NCBI GenBank assembly: GCA_036011085.1
Contig: DASCMS010000044.1
Span: 124,001-188,000 of the forward strand
Source of the DNA: UBA8231 sp036011085
GTDB taxonomy: Bacteria; Latescibacterota; UBA2968; UBA8231
Length of the DNA stretch: 64,000 nucleotides
Direction of reading: 5' to 3'
Part shown: positions 24,949-34,900 of the stretch, piece after piece
Layout: every line of letters begins with the position of its first letter
How positions within the stretch are numbered: the stretch's first letter is position 1
The notes under the pieces: model-generated
The model's input: only the letters and a program-made list of their open reading frames with translations
Told to the model about the DNA's origin: nothing
Database searches by the model: none
Position numbers and translations under genes: made by a program

Positions 24949-26751
24949 ATGAGAGGGGCGAGTACGTGTAACCGGGGAACGACCGTGGTCTGCCTGCTGC
25001 TCTGTGTCGTCTGCGTGTTGACCACCGGTCTGCAGGTCGACGCGGCGGGGCCCCAGACCGAAATCGTGACCGAAGAAGTCGCGGCGGCAGCGGGGGTCAC
25101 ACCGGCGACGGCCGGAGACGTCGAATACCGGGCCTTCCCCGTCGTCGGCAGCAGGGTGGCGATCTGGGTCGTGGCGCAGCTGCACCTGATGTTTGCCGCC
25201 TTCGTGCTCGCCGTGCCGATGTTCGCTCTCATCATCGAGTTCATCGGCTACCGCACCGGGGACAAACGCTACGACGCCCTGGCCCATGAGTTCACCAAGC
25301 TATTGTCCGTCTCCTTCTCCTTCACGGCGACCCTGGGGGCGCTGCTCACCTTCATGTTGGTCATCCTGTATCCACGGTTGACCCAATACATGATGGCGAT
25401 CTTCAGCTGGACCTTCTTCCCCTACGCGTTGCTGTTCTTCGCCGAGGCGGGATTCCTCTACACCTACTACTACGGCTGGGGCAAGTTCTCGCCCAGGGTA
25501 CACCTGGCGTTGGGGCTGGGGCTGAACATCGTAGGTACAGCGCTGATGTTCATCGCCAACGCCTGGCTCGCCTTCATGAACTCGCCCAACGGCATCAGCG
25601 AGAGCGGTGCCCTGGTCAACGTCTGGGAGGCTATCGACAACTTCATCTGGATGCCGATCAACGTGCACAGGGTGATCGCCAATGTCGCCTTCGGCGGTTC
25701 CATCGGGGCGGCGTACGCAGCTTATAAGTTCCTGGGGGCGCAGAGCGACGAGGAGCGGGCGCATTACGACTGGATGGGCTACGTGGGCAACGTCGTCGCC
25801 ATCAGCGCCCTGCTGCCCCTGCCCTTTGCCGGGTACTGGCTGGGCAAGGAAGTCTACGCCTATTCACAGAGCCTCGGAATCACCTTGATGGGCGGGACGT
25901 TCTCGTGGCTCTTCATCATCCAGGCGGTGTTGATCGGCAATCTGTTCCTGGCGGCCAACTACTACCTGTGGGTAGGCATGGAGCGAATCGAAGGGGCTGA
26001 GCGCTTCCGCAAGTTCATCAAGTACCTGCTGGCGTCTGTAACGATCTGTTTCCTCGTGTGGGCGACGCCGCACTCACTGGTCGCTTCCATCGCCGAAGCT
26101 CGAAAGATGGGAGGAGCGCACCACCCTGCCATGGGCGTTCTGGGAGTGATGTCGGCCAAGAACACGGCGGTGAACATCCTCATCCTGACGACTTTCCTCA
26201 GCTTCCTGCTGTACAGGCGCGGGAACAAAGAAGCGACGGTCTCCTGGGCGAAAACGGGAAATACGATCCAGTTCGCAACCTTTGTCACCGTCGTCGCTTT
26301 CGTCGTCTTCCTCGGGGTCTATGGCTACTTCGTCGAGGCCAAGGTGCGTATCGGGCTGTCGGTCCCGCAGGTGCTCTCGGTGCTGTTGGCCATGGCTGTT
26401 GTCACCGCCATCGACATCCCCATGTTCAAGAACGCGCGCATCCGGGGGTCCATCGACTGGGGCAAGATGCCGGCCCGCTCGCAGTACGCCCTGTTCTTCA
26501 TCGCCATCACGTTTGCCTGGACCATGGGTCTGATGGGCTATGTACGCGCCGGACTGCGGCAGCACTGGCACGTGTACGGCGTCATGCGCGATACATCGGT
26601 GGATGCCTTCACGCCAACCCTCGGCTTTGCCGCGGGGGTGGTGTCGGTCACGGTCCTGATCTTCTTCACGTTCATCGCGATCGTTTTCTGGTTGTCGGGA
26701 CTGACGAGCAAGAAGGACTGGCAGGCAGAACGCTTGGACGTGCCGACATGA
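24949..26751 (+). CDS. CydA-like (cytochrome bd subunit I-like) membrane protein, second copy
   Basis: A 600-residue polytopic membrane protein starting at ATG 24949 (a TTG lies just before it). It has an N-terminal signal or extra helix, then the CydA-like core: His in VAQLHLMFAAFVL (CydA His19 position), Glu in FFAEAGFLYTYYYGW (Glu107 position) and His in INVHRVIANV (His186 position). The Met393 position seems to be Gln (FIIQAVL). It is shorter at the C-terminal part than its paralogue at 11840. No CydB gene follows; instead a di-haem c, a mono-haem c and a c/EB_dh protein do. It is probably a quinone- or cytochrome-linked haem membrane subunit of the NXR chain rather than a standard bd oxidase. 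Confidence 0.8.
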   Translation: MRGASTCNRGTTVVCLLLCVVCVLTTGLQVDAAGPQTEIVTEEVAAAAGVTPATAGDVEYRAFPVVGSRVAIWVVAQLHLMFAAFVLAVPMFALIIEFIGYRTGDKRYDALAHEFTKLLSVSFSFTATLGALLTFMLVILYPRLTQYMMAIFSWTFFPYALLFFAEAGFLYTYYYGWGKFSPRVHLALGLGLNIVGTALMFIANAWLAFMNSPNGISESGALVNVWEAIDNFIWMPINVHRVIANVAFGGSIGAAYAAYKFLGAQSDEERAHYDWMGYVGNVVAISALLPLPFAGYWLGKEVYAYSQSLGITLMGGTFSWLFIIQAVLIGNLFLAANYYLWVGMERIEGAERFRKFIKYLLASVTICFLVWATPHSLVASIAEARKMGGAHHPAMGVLGVMSAKNTAVNILILTTFLSFLLYRRGNKEATVSWAKTGNTIQFATFVTVVAFVVFLGVYGYFVEAKVRIGLSVPQVLSVLLAMAVVTAIDIPMFKNARIRGSIDWGKMPARSQYALFFIAITFAWTMGLMGYVRAGLRQHWHVYGVMRDTSVDAFTPTLGFAAGVVSVTVLIFFTFIAIVFWLSGLTSKKDWQAERLDVPT

Positions 26752-27557
26752 CGGCGCTGAAGATCCTGATTTTCACCGTCGGCGTCGTCGCGTTCTATGC
26801 CTACGTGGGGCAGATGGTCCCTCAGAAAGAGACCCATCCGCCGGAGAACACCGAGATCCGGGCCGACATGACCACGGACGAGATGGTGGAGGTGGGCAAG
26901 GAGATCGCCGGCGGCAAGGGCACCTGCCTGACCTGCCACACCATCGGCTCGCAGGAAGCCGGGCGCTTCCCGGATCTGGCCGGCATCGGCGACAAGGCAT
27001 CGACGCGCAAGGCGGGGATGAGCGCCCTCGACTACCTGGCGGAGTCGATCTACGACCCCAACGCCCACGTCACCGAAGGGTTTCTGCCAGGTATGCCGCC
27101 GATCCACAAGCCGCCGATCGGGCTGAGTGATGGCGAAATACTGACAGTGGTGGCCTACCTGCAGTCGCTGGGGTCGACACCCACGGTCACCATGGAGACC
27201 CGTCTACTGGGAGCAGGTCAGGAAGCCGACGCCGCAAGTGATGTCGCGCCAGTCGCTACTACCAGTCCAGGTGAAGCCGACGCCGCCAAGGCGCTGCTGA
27301 CGTCGTACATGTGCATCACCTGTCACAAGCTGGATGGTCCCGAAAAACTCGTCGGCCCGAGTCTGCACGATGCCGGTGCCCGACTCAACCGGGCGGCGCT
27401 CTACGAATCAATACTGGATCCGGACGCCACGGTGGCTACCGGCTTTCCCCCTGGCGTGATGACGGTAACCCTGAAGGGTATGGGGTTCTACGACAAGGTC
27501 TCGGTGGATGAGCTCAAGCTCATGGTCAGTTTCCTGGCGTCCCTCAAAGGTGAGTGA
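26748..27557 (+). CDS. Membrane-anchored di-haem cytochrome c
   Basis: A 269-residue protein whose ATG at 26748 overlaps the CydA-like stop (ATGA). An N-terminal hydrophobic segment (about residues 4-22) is a probable uncleaved anchor, followed by two c domains with CLTCH and CITCH and Met candidates (PGMPPI, GVMTV). It is the counterpart of the di-haem c at 10914, although here it follows rather than precedes the CydA-like gene. An Ala/Thr/Pro-rich linker joins the two haem domains. Confidence 0.87.
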   Translation: MTALKILIFTVGVVAFYAYVGQMVPQKETHPPENTEIRADMTTDEMVEVGKEIAGGKGTCLTCHTIGSQEAGRFPDLAGIGDKASTRKAGMSALDYLAESIYDPNAHVTEGFLPGMPPIHKPPIGLSDGEILTVVAYLQSLGSTPTVTMETRLLGAGQEADAASDVAPVATTSPGEADAAKALLTSYMCITCHKLDGPEKLVGPSLHDAGARLNRAALYESILDPDATVATGFPPGVMTVTLKGMGFYDKVSVDELKLMVSFLASLKGE

Positions 27558-27563
27558 GGAGTG

Positions 27564-28376
27564 ATGAACCTCTGGGTCGTGCTCCCGATTGCAGCCGCCA
27601 TGCTGGGGCTCAAGCTCGTCCGTCCCCACGTGGTGGGCTGGCTGGTGGCGTGGTGGGTGGCGCTGTTCCTGGTGCTCCACTACGGCATCGAGCCACCCTT
27701 GCCGGTATCGATCATCAACATGTTCATGGGCATCATCACGCTGTCGCTGCTCGCCTACCTGTCGTCGAACTCGGAGTACCTCGAGTCGGTCAGGAAGCCG
27801 GTGGTGACATTCCTGGTCGAAGAGAGATACTCCAGGCGGTTGATGATCCTCATGGTCGGTATGGCTCTGCTTGTCGCGGTGAAGGTGAACGTGAACCTGT
27901 CGGGGACCGTGGAACCACCGATCGCCAGTCGCACGATCCATCCCCCACCCCCGGGGGCCGTCACCTTCCAGGGGAAGAGGATTGATCTGGTGACGGGCAC
28001 CAACCCCTTCCGCGAGCTGGAAGAGAGTGATCCGGACAGGTTCGGCGAGCACGTGCGCAACGGCAGCCGGATCTACTACCAGAATTGTGTGTTCTGCCAC
28101 GGGGACAATCTCCAGGGCAAGGGTATCTACGCCTACGCCTTTGACCCGATTCCCGCCAACTTCAGCGATCCCACCACCATCGCCATGTTGCAGGAGTCCT
28201 ACCTGTTCTGGAGAATCGCCAAGGGCGCCCCGGGGCTGCCGCCGGAGTCCGCCCCCTGGTCTTCGGCCATGCCGGCGTGGGAGAAGTTCCTCACCGAAGA
28301 GGAAATCTGGGAGGTCACCCTCTTTCTCTATGACTTCACCGGGCAGAAGCCGCGAGCCCAGGAGCACGTGGAATGA
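27564..28376 (+). CDS. Polytopic membrane-anchored mono-haem cytochrome c
   Basis: A 270-residue protein (ATG 27564; GTG 27561 is a possible alternative). Hydrophobic segments occupy about residues 5-35, 45-65 and 92-112; the periplasmic domain has one haem site, CVFCH, and a Met candidate (SAMPAW). Layout and size match the gene at 14071, making the pair paralogues. It overlaps the next gene by 4 bases. It is probably the cytochrome that docks on the CydA-like subunit. Confidence 0.82.
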   Translation: MNLWVVLPIAAAMLGLKLVRPHVVGWLVAWWVALFLVLHYGIEPPLPVSIINMFMGIITLSLLAYLSSNSEYLESVRKPVVTFLVEERYSRRLMILMVGMALLVAVKVNVNLSGTVEPPIASRTIHPPPPGAVTFQGKRIDLVTGTNPFRELEESDPDRFGEHVRNGSRIYYQNCVFCHGDNLQGKGIYAYAFDPIPANFSDPTTIAMLQESYLFWRIAKGAPGLPPESAPWSSAMPAWEKFLTEEEIWEVTLFLYDFTGQKPRAQEHVE

Positions 28377-29929
28377 GACTTCTGCTACCGCTGCTTATCC
28401 TGGGTGCCCTCGGTTCGCTCCAGGCTCAGGAACCCGACCTCGGTACCGAGGCACCCGACCTCGGTACCGAGGCCCAGCGCGACGCCGGCAAGGTGATCTA
28501 CGAGCAGAAATGCGCTCAGTGCCATGGGGCGGAAGGTGAAGGCGACGGCGACGGCGGCGCCTACTTCCGGCCGGCCCCCCGTGATCTGACGTCGGGAACC
28601 TTCAAGGTGAGAACGACCGAGAGCGGCGAACTGCCCACCGACGAGGATCTCAAGCGGGTGATCCGGCTGGGCATGCCCGCCACCGGCATGCCGGCATGGC
28701 CCGACTTCGGCGACCGGGAGCTGACGGAGCTGGTTTACTATATCAAGACGTTCAGCGAAGACTTCGCCGATCCGGACATGATCGTGCCACCCATGGAGAT
28801 CCCGCAGGCACCAGCCTTCACTGAGGCGTCGGCCCAGAAGGGCCGCAAGCTCTTTGAGGAGAACAAGTGCATCGACTGTCACGGGCTCTACGGGAGGATG
28901 GACGGACCGTCGGCGCCGACTCTCAAGGACGACTGGGATCGGCACATCCGTCCGGCGGATCTGACCAAGAGGTGGACATATCGCGGCGGGCCGTCCAGGG
29001 AGGATATCTACCGTACCTTCACCACCGGTCTGAATGGCACACCCATGCCTTCGTACGCGGATCTGCTGGAGGAAGAGGACCGCTGGAATCTGGTGGACTA
29101 CGTCTTTTCGCTGTCTGCTGACGAGCCCGACTACGCCACGGTTGTGATCGCCCGGCTGATGACGGGCGAGATCGATATCGAGCAGGCCTCGTCCCTCTTC
29201 GACAGCATCCCCGGTGCCCTGTTTCCCATGGCCGGCCAGGTCATCGAGCCAGGTCGGGAATTCTTCCGCAGCATCGACGCCGTCGACGTCAAAGCCGTAT
29301 ATAGTGCGAATCACATTGCCATCAGGCTGGCCTGGAACGACATGAGCGCCGACAGATCCGGACACAACAGTCCCGCGATCCCGGTGCCCGTATTCGATCC
29401 GGATGCAGAAGCGAGCACCGAGGACTTCTCGGATGCGGTGGCACTGCAGTTCCCCGCAAAGACGGGTTCGGTCCTGCCGTACTTCCTCTTTGGTGACCGG
29501 CGAAACGCAGTAGACATCTGGTTCGCCGATCTGGCCGGGGACGAGGCTGAGCGTTTCACCGGCAGGGGGAGTGACAACATAACGCCGGAGCCGCTGGGCA
29601 CGCCCCTGGTTGACGCTTCGTACGAGGATGGTGAGTGGTCCGTCATCTTCGTCCAGGAGCGCCAGGCGGAAGGGGGCAGCCCATTCGAGGCGGGGAGTTT
29701 CGTACCCGTGGCGTTTTCACTGTGGGACGGATTCAACAAGGAGCGCGGCAACAAGCGGGGGCTGTCGTCCTGGTACTACCTGTACCTCGAGCCGGCGGAA
29801 GAGGAGTGGTCGATCCTGCCCACGCTGCAATGGGGACTGGCCACGCTGCTGGTCCAATTCGCCATCGTCTACGGCGTCAGGCGCAAATACGCGAACCACG
29901 CAGGGCAGGGACCCCACGACCGACAATAA
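28373..29929 (+). CDS. Di-haem cytochrome c / EB_dh haem-b protein with C-terminal anchor
   Basis: A 518-residue protein with a signal peptide ending near SLQAQ, haem c sites CAQCH and CIDCH, an EB_dh-like beta domain from about residue 270, and a C-terminal membrane helix (LQWGLATLLVQFAIVYGV) with a basic end. It is the closest counterpart of the protein at 14973 and a more distant relative of the one at 23303. Residues about 21-34 are an exact duplication (PDLGTEA twice) caused by a 21-bp tandem repeat. It is the fourth part of the NXR-linked membrane module. Confidence 0.87.
   Translation: MRLLLPLLILGALGSLQAQEPDLGTEAPDLGTEAQRDAGKVIYEQKCAQCHGAEGEGDGDGGAYFRPAPRDLTSGTFKVRTTESGELPTDEDLKRVIRLGMPATGMPAWPDFGDRELTELVYYIKTFSEDFADPDMIVPPMEIPQAPAFTEASAQKGRKLFEENKCIDCHGLYGRMDGPSAPTLKDDWDRHIRPADLTKRWTYRGGPSREDIYRTFTTGLNGTPMPSYADLLEEEDRWNLVDYVFSLSADEPDYATVVIARLMTGEIDIEQASSLFDSIPGALFPMAGQVIEPGREFFRSIDAVDVKAVYSANHIAIRLAWNDMSADRSGHNSPAIPVPVFDPDAEASTEDFSDAVALQFPAKTGSVLPYFLFGDRRNAVDIWFADLAGDEAERFTGRGSDNITPEPLGTPLVDASYEDGEWSVIFVQERQAEGGSPFEAGSFVPVAFSLWDGFNKERGNKRGLSSWYYLYLEPAEEEWSILPTLQWGLATLLVQFAIVYGVRRKYANHAGQGPHDRQ
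28433..28474 (+). repeat. 21-bp tandem duplication in coding sequence
   Basis: Two copies of a 21-base unit beginning cccgacctcggtaccgagg (28433-28453 and 28454-28474) differ only in the last base. In frame, it adds seven residues just after the signal peptide of the c/EB_dh protein, so the reading frame is kept. Confidence 0.85.
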
Positions 29930-29942
29930 CCGAGAGGAAATC

Positions 29943-30668
29943 ATGAGACTGATGAGATTCGTTGCAGTGGCGCTGCTCATACCGTTCTGCGTAGGTACCG
30001 CGTCGGCCCAGTATGTTGGGGCGGCCGTGAGCGACGGCGGCACCATTGTCGGCGTGGTGAAGGTGAGCGGGGAGATCCCCAAGGACGAGATCAAGACCGT
30101 GGTGAAGAACAGCGCCCAGTGTGGTGAGACCATCACCGCCGAGAAGTACGTCATCAGTGAGACCGGGCAGGTGCGGTGGGCGGTGGCCATGCTGGAGGGG
30201 ATCACCGCCGGCAAGCCTCTCGACACCAAGGTCGAGATCATGGTCGACAACACTGGCTGCCGTTTCGCACCGCACGTGCTGGTGGCTCCCACGAAGGGCA
30301 AGTTGCAGATCAGGAACAGCGATGCCATGCTGCACAACTCGCATTTCTACCTGGTCACCGGCGACAAGAAGAAGAACGTGATCAACCTGGCTCTGCCGAA
30401 GCAGGGGCAGGTGTTGACCAAGGCCAAGATTCTGCGCAAGCCCGGCCTGCTTTCGGTGCAATGTGATGCTCATGACTTCATGCAGGGGTACGTGTGGTCG
30501 CTGCGCCACCCATACGGGGTGGTCACCGACGCCGAGGGCCGTTTCACGTTGGCCGACGTGCCGGCTGGCACACACACGCTGAAGGTCTGGCATGAGGCGT
30601 TGGGGGAAAGCTCGACGACGGTGACCGTCACGTCCGGTGCTGAGACCGAGGTAGCGATTGAGTTCTGA
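29943..30668 (+). CDS. Periplasmic cupredoxin-like protein, paralogue of the one at 4553
   Basis: A 241-residue secreted protein with a signal peptide (FCVGTASAQ). It shares with the 4553 protein the Cys-containing first half, a candidate copper site (HNSH, then CDAHDFMQGYVW) and the C-terminal carboxypeptidase-regulatory-like segment (DAEGRFTLADVPAGTHTL). One of the two ligands after CDAH differs (MQ instead of MH). Each respiratory cluster therefore has its own copy: first soluble protein in cluster I, last carrier of the module in cluster II. A preceding GAGAGGAAA supports the start. Confidence 0.78.
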   Translation: MRLMRFVAVALLIPFCVGTASAQYVGAAVSDGGTIVGVVKVSGEIPKDEIKTVVKNSAQCGETITAEKYVISETGQVRWAVAMLEGITAGKPLDTKVEIMVDNTGCRFAPHVLVAPTKGKLQIRNSDAMLHNSHFYLVTGDKKKNVINLALPKQGQVLTKAKILRKPGLLSVQCDAHDFMQGYVWSLRHPYGVVTDAEGRFTLADVPAGTHTLKVWHEALGESSTTVTVTSGAETEVAIEF

Positions 30669-31926
30669 GGTCGCCAGGCAGTACGTTCCCTACCTGGTGG
30701 CCTTCAATCTTAGCGACCGCTGCAATCTCAGTTGCGCCCACTGCTACATGGACGCGGCCCAGAAGGCGACCGCCGGAGACGGCGAGTTGCGCTTCTCCGA
30801 GCTCGCCGCACTGTTCGCCGATATCGGGCGGGAGGCGCCGGGCACGATCGCCGTCCTGACCGGCGGCGAGCCGCTCATGCGTCCCGATATCGAAGGACTC
30901 GTGGATGCCGGCAGAGATGCCGGTCTGCGCATGGTGATCGGCACCAACGGCGTCCTGCTCACCAAAACGAAGATCCGTCGATTCAAGGAACTCGGCCTGG
31001 AAGGCGTCGGCATCAGCCTCGATTCGGTGAGCGCCGAGGGGCACGACTCCTTCCGCGGTGTTACCGGTTCCTTTGCCCGAGCATGCACCGCCATTCGCCA
31101 GTGCAAGGCCGAAGGTCTCCACGCCCAGGTTCACTTCACAGTCACGAAACACAACTGTGGTGAGCTGGCTCAAGCGGTGGCCCTGGCGCGTGATCTTGGG
31201 GCGGCGATCATCAATTTCTTCTTCCTGGTGTGCATCGGCAGGGGCGGACGGCAGATGGACCTCTCCGCCGACCTCTATGAGCAGCTGCTCGAGGAAATCG
31301 CCGGATTGCAACGCAGCACGAAGGGGATCATGGTCCAGTCCCGCTGCACACCGCACTACAAGCGCATCCTGTACGAGAACGACCCGGCGTCACCCTATAC
31401 TCGCGCCACGGGGTACGACGGCGGCGGCTGTCCTGCCGCCTCGCACTACTGTCGCATCGCGCCCAACGGCGACGTGACACCCTGTCCGTACATCGAGCTG
31501 TCGGCGGGGAATGTGCGCCAGAAGCCCTTCTGGGACATCTGGGACGAGGCGGTGCTGTTCGAGTCTCTGCGAACCCCCGATCTGCTCCAGGGTCGTTGCG
31601 CCAGGTGCGAATACAAGCTGCTGTGCGGCGGCTGCCGGGCGCGCAGTCTGGCTCAGGCTGGCAATCTCATGGGAGAAGATCCCAACTGTAGCTATGTGCC
31701 ACAGGGGGGAGAGACGATCCCGATTCAGATCGCCGGGATCGGTGACGAGGTGGAGTGGACACCGGAGGCGCGGGAACGTCTGGCGAGGATCCCGGTCTTC
31801 CTGCGGCCCCGGATCAAGAAGAAACTGGAAGAGCGGGCGAGAGCCGAAGGTACGGTGGTGACGCCGGATCTCATGCAGAGACATCGGGAAGAGCGTGAGT
31901 TGGAACTGGGCATCAAGTTCAACTGA
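30658..31926 (+). CDS. Radical SAM/SPASM protein with C-terminal PCP_red domain
   Basis: A 422-residue protein starting at TTG 30658, inside the end of the previous gene; no in-frame ATG exists before the radical SAM motif CNLSCAHC, so a non-ATG start is required, and GAGG lies upstream. The TIM-barrel SAM part (GGEPLMRPD) is followed by a SPASM-type Cys-rich region (GGCPAASHYC, CPYIEL, CARCEYKLLCGGCRARS) for extra Fe-S clusters, as in NirJ/AhbD/PqqE relatives. Residues about 365-410 (WTPEARERL...IPVFLRPRIKKKLE) are a PCP_red domain, the small domain of protochlorophyllide reductase. NirJ/AhbD-like enzymes modify haem side chains, so a role in haem maturation for this cluster is possible. Substrate unknown. 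Confidence 0.85.
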   Translation: MSSEVARQYVPYLVAFNLSDRCNLSCAHCYMDAAQKATAGDGELRFSELAALFADIGREAPGTIAVLTGGEPLMRPDIEGLVDAGRDAGLRMVIGTNGVLLTKTKIRRFKELGLEGVGISLDSVSAEGHDSFRGVTGSFARACTAIRQCKAEGLHAQVHFTVTKHNCGELAQAVALARDLGAAIINFFFLVCIGRGGRQMDLSADLYEQLLEEIAGLQRSTKGIMVQSRCTPHYKRILYENDPASPYTRATGYDGGGCPAASHYCRIAPNGDVTPCPYIELSAGNVRQKPFWDIWDEAVLFESLRTPDLLQGRCARCEYKLLCGGCRARSLAQAGNLMGEDPNCSYVPQGGETIPIQIAGIGDEVEWTPEARERLARIPVFLRPRIKKKLEERARAEGTVVTPDLMQRHREERELELGIKFN

Positions 31927-31942
31927 ACGGAGAACAACAACG

Positions 31943-34900
31943 ATGAGTGCCGGCAATCCGAAGCAGAAAATCGTGTTGGGCGAGAGGGACATGGCGGTGG
32001 AACTGGCGACCGGAACCCGCCAGCTGCCTGTCGCGTCGTTGCCCGACAAGTGCATCGACTGGATCGAGCAGGGCCGTCGAGGCATGTACAACCGACTGCT
32101 GCAGAAGGAGGCGCCCGAGTTCTTCTCCGCCCATCTGCCCGTGGTCATCACGCAAGCGAAGGAGGGGGAGTTCCCCTTCAATTGCTCGAACAAGGGCATC
32201 GGCTACGTGCCCAGGCAGGAGCGCCTTTCGGAGTACATCGATCTCTTCCAGGAGACGCTGCACAACACGCGAGGCAAACCCTGGCAGGAATCCATGGCAG
32301 CCCGCATCGAGGCCATGTCACAGTTCTACTTCGACCGCGACGCCGTCGACTACCGGGCGATGACCGGCTTGGAGATCTTTGCCCGGCAGACGTATCAGAA
32401 CCTGGAACAGACGCCTCTGGCAGCGCTGCATTTCACCGGATGCGCTCCCGAATACATGAGCTTCCAGCTCAACTGCGCCGTCGAGGTGATCGCCGAGGAC
32501 GATCCCCGTCACACTTTCGTTCTGCTGGCGCGGACCATGTTCGAGTACGACGATTTCCACATCGTGCAACCCCAGTATCCTTTCGCCTACATTTTCTGGA
32601 TCTCCGAGGTGGTCGACAAGACACCGCGTCAGGTGCCAACGGAGAAGGAGGTCTCGGTCCACGGGGGCATGCGCTGGTCGCCAGAGGCGTCACAGGCGGT
32701 GGAGCGGGCGCCCGGAATGATTCAGCAGTTCATCCGCGAGCAGATCGAGCAGTACGCCGCCGACAAGGGCGTGGAAGAGATCGGCCTGCAACTGGTGCAG
32801 GAAGCGCGTCAGGTTCTGCAGGGAGGTGAGGAACGAGATGCGATCGGACCCTACGGCAAGATCTTCGCCGCTGTCGATGGTTCGGAGCTGTCCAGCGCCG
32901 CCATGGATCTGGCGGTCCGGATCGGCAAGGGCAACGGATCCGAGCTCTACGGTTGCCACGTGTACGCCGCCAAGCTGCACGACCAACGCTTCCGAGCGAT
33001 GGAAGGCGGGCTGCCGGAAAAGTACCAGGAAGAGGAAGAGCTGGAGAAGCAGCGAGACGTACACGATTCGCTGATCACGCAGGGCCTGGAGCTCATCACC
33101 GATTCCTATCTGGAGCATATGTCGGGACTGTGTCAGCAGGCGGAACTGCCCTTCACCGGGATCTCGCTGGAAGGCAGGAACTGGCAGGCACTGGTCGAAG
33201 ATATCGAAGCCCACGACTATGATCTGATTGCCCTCGGTGCCTTCGGCATCGGCAGGGTATCCCGTTCGCTGTTGGGGACGGTGTCGGAGCGCGTGCTGCG
33301 CCGGGTGCGCCGGGACGTGTTGCTCTGCAAACGAAGCGAGGGGGAGGAAGAGGGTGCCTCCGAGCCGCCTGGCTCCGACAAGATCGTTGTCTGCCTGGAC
33401 GGCAGCACGCGCAGCTGGGGTGCCCTGATGCGCGGGATCCAGCTGTCCAGGACGTTCGGCAAGCAGCTCATCGCCGTCTCCGCCTTCGACCCGTACTTCC
33501 ACTATACCATGTTCAACAGCCTCAACGAAGTGCTCACCGACAAAGCCAGGGAGGTCTTCAAGTTCGAAGAGCAGGAGAAGCTGCACGAGGACATCATCGA
33601 CTCGGGACTGGCCAAGATCTATCAATCCCACCTGCAGATTGCCGAAAAGGTCGCCGCCGACGAAGGCGTGGAGCTGGAGACCCACCTGCTCGATGGCAAA
33701 GCCTTCGACAAGATCCTCGAGTTCGTGCAGAACACCTCTCCGTGGCTGCTGGTGGTGGGCCGCATCGGCATTCACAGCGACGAGGAGATGGACATTGGCG
33801 GCAATACGGAAAACCTGTGTCGCCTGGCGCCGTGCAACCTGCTCGTGGTGGACTCGCAGTACAAGCCCAGCGTCGAATACCAGGCAGAGGCAACCGTCAC
33901 CTGGACCAAGGAGGCCCGGGCCAAGATGGAGATCGTACCGCCCATGGCGCAGGGCGTGGCCATGCAGGCCGTGCAGAACTACTGCCTGGCCGAGGGCCAC
34001 ACCATCGTCACCGGCTCGGTGCTCAATGCTGCCATCCGGGACATCCTGCCGCCCGAGGCGATCAAGAGAATGGGCATCAGCTTCGAGGACGAGGACCGGG
34101 AATCGCAGGAGAAGATCGCCCTCAGTTTCTCCTGCCCGGCCTGCGGCCATGTGCACCACGGATCGCGACCACAGGCCTGTCCTATCTGTGACAGAGAGGG
34201 CAGTGAGTTCAAGCTGTCCGAGAGCAGGAAGGTGGAGGATGGCGTTGTCCTCGATGCCCTGGGCGAGCGCCAGCTGGTGTGGGACCCGGCCTGTCTGGCA
34301 GAACTGGACGCCGTGGAGGACGAAGTCCAACGTCGGCAGATCCGGACCCAGCTGGAGAAACGGGCGCTGACCCGACGGGTCACGACAGTCACCCTGGAGA
34401 TGTTCAGGGAGGCCGCCGGGCTGGCCCCACCCGAACCGGTGTGGACGGACGAGGCCACCACACGTCTGGAGCGAGTGCCCGAAGGGTTCATGCGTCGGGC
34501 CGCCCAGGACACGGTCGAAGCGTACGCCAGGGACAACGGCTTTCTCGAGATCACTCTCGAGGTCGCTGAAGGCGGAATGGGCAAGGCGCGCGAGAAGATG
34601 GCAGCGGCCATGCGCGGTGACAAGACCGAGGCTCACGGGCGGCGTGGCAGCGGTGTGGTTGAGGGTGATGCACCTGGCGAGTCGGCCGCGCAGGCCTTCG
34701 ACTGGGATGCGGAGGCGCTGGCAAAGATCGAACGGGTGCCGCCGGGCTTCATGCGCACCATGACGCGCAGCCGGATCGAAGAGTGGGCACGCCAGCACGG
34801 GTACGAAAGGATCACTCTGCAGGTGGTGGAAGAGAAGTACGCGAACTGGGGGGAAGGGTCCGACCGGGTGGAGCGCGAACTCGAATGGAGCCAGGAGGCT

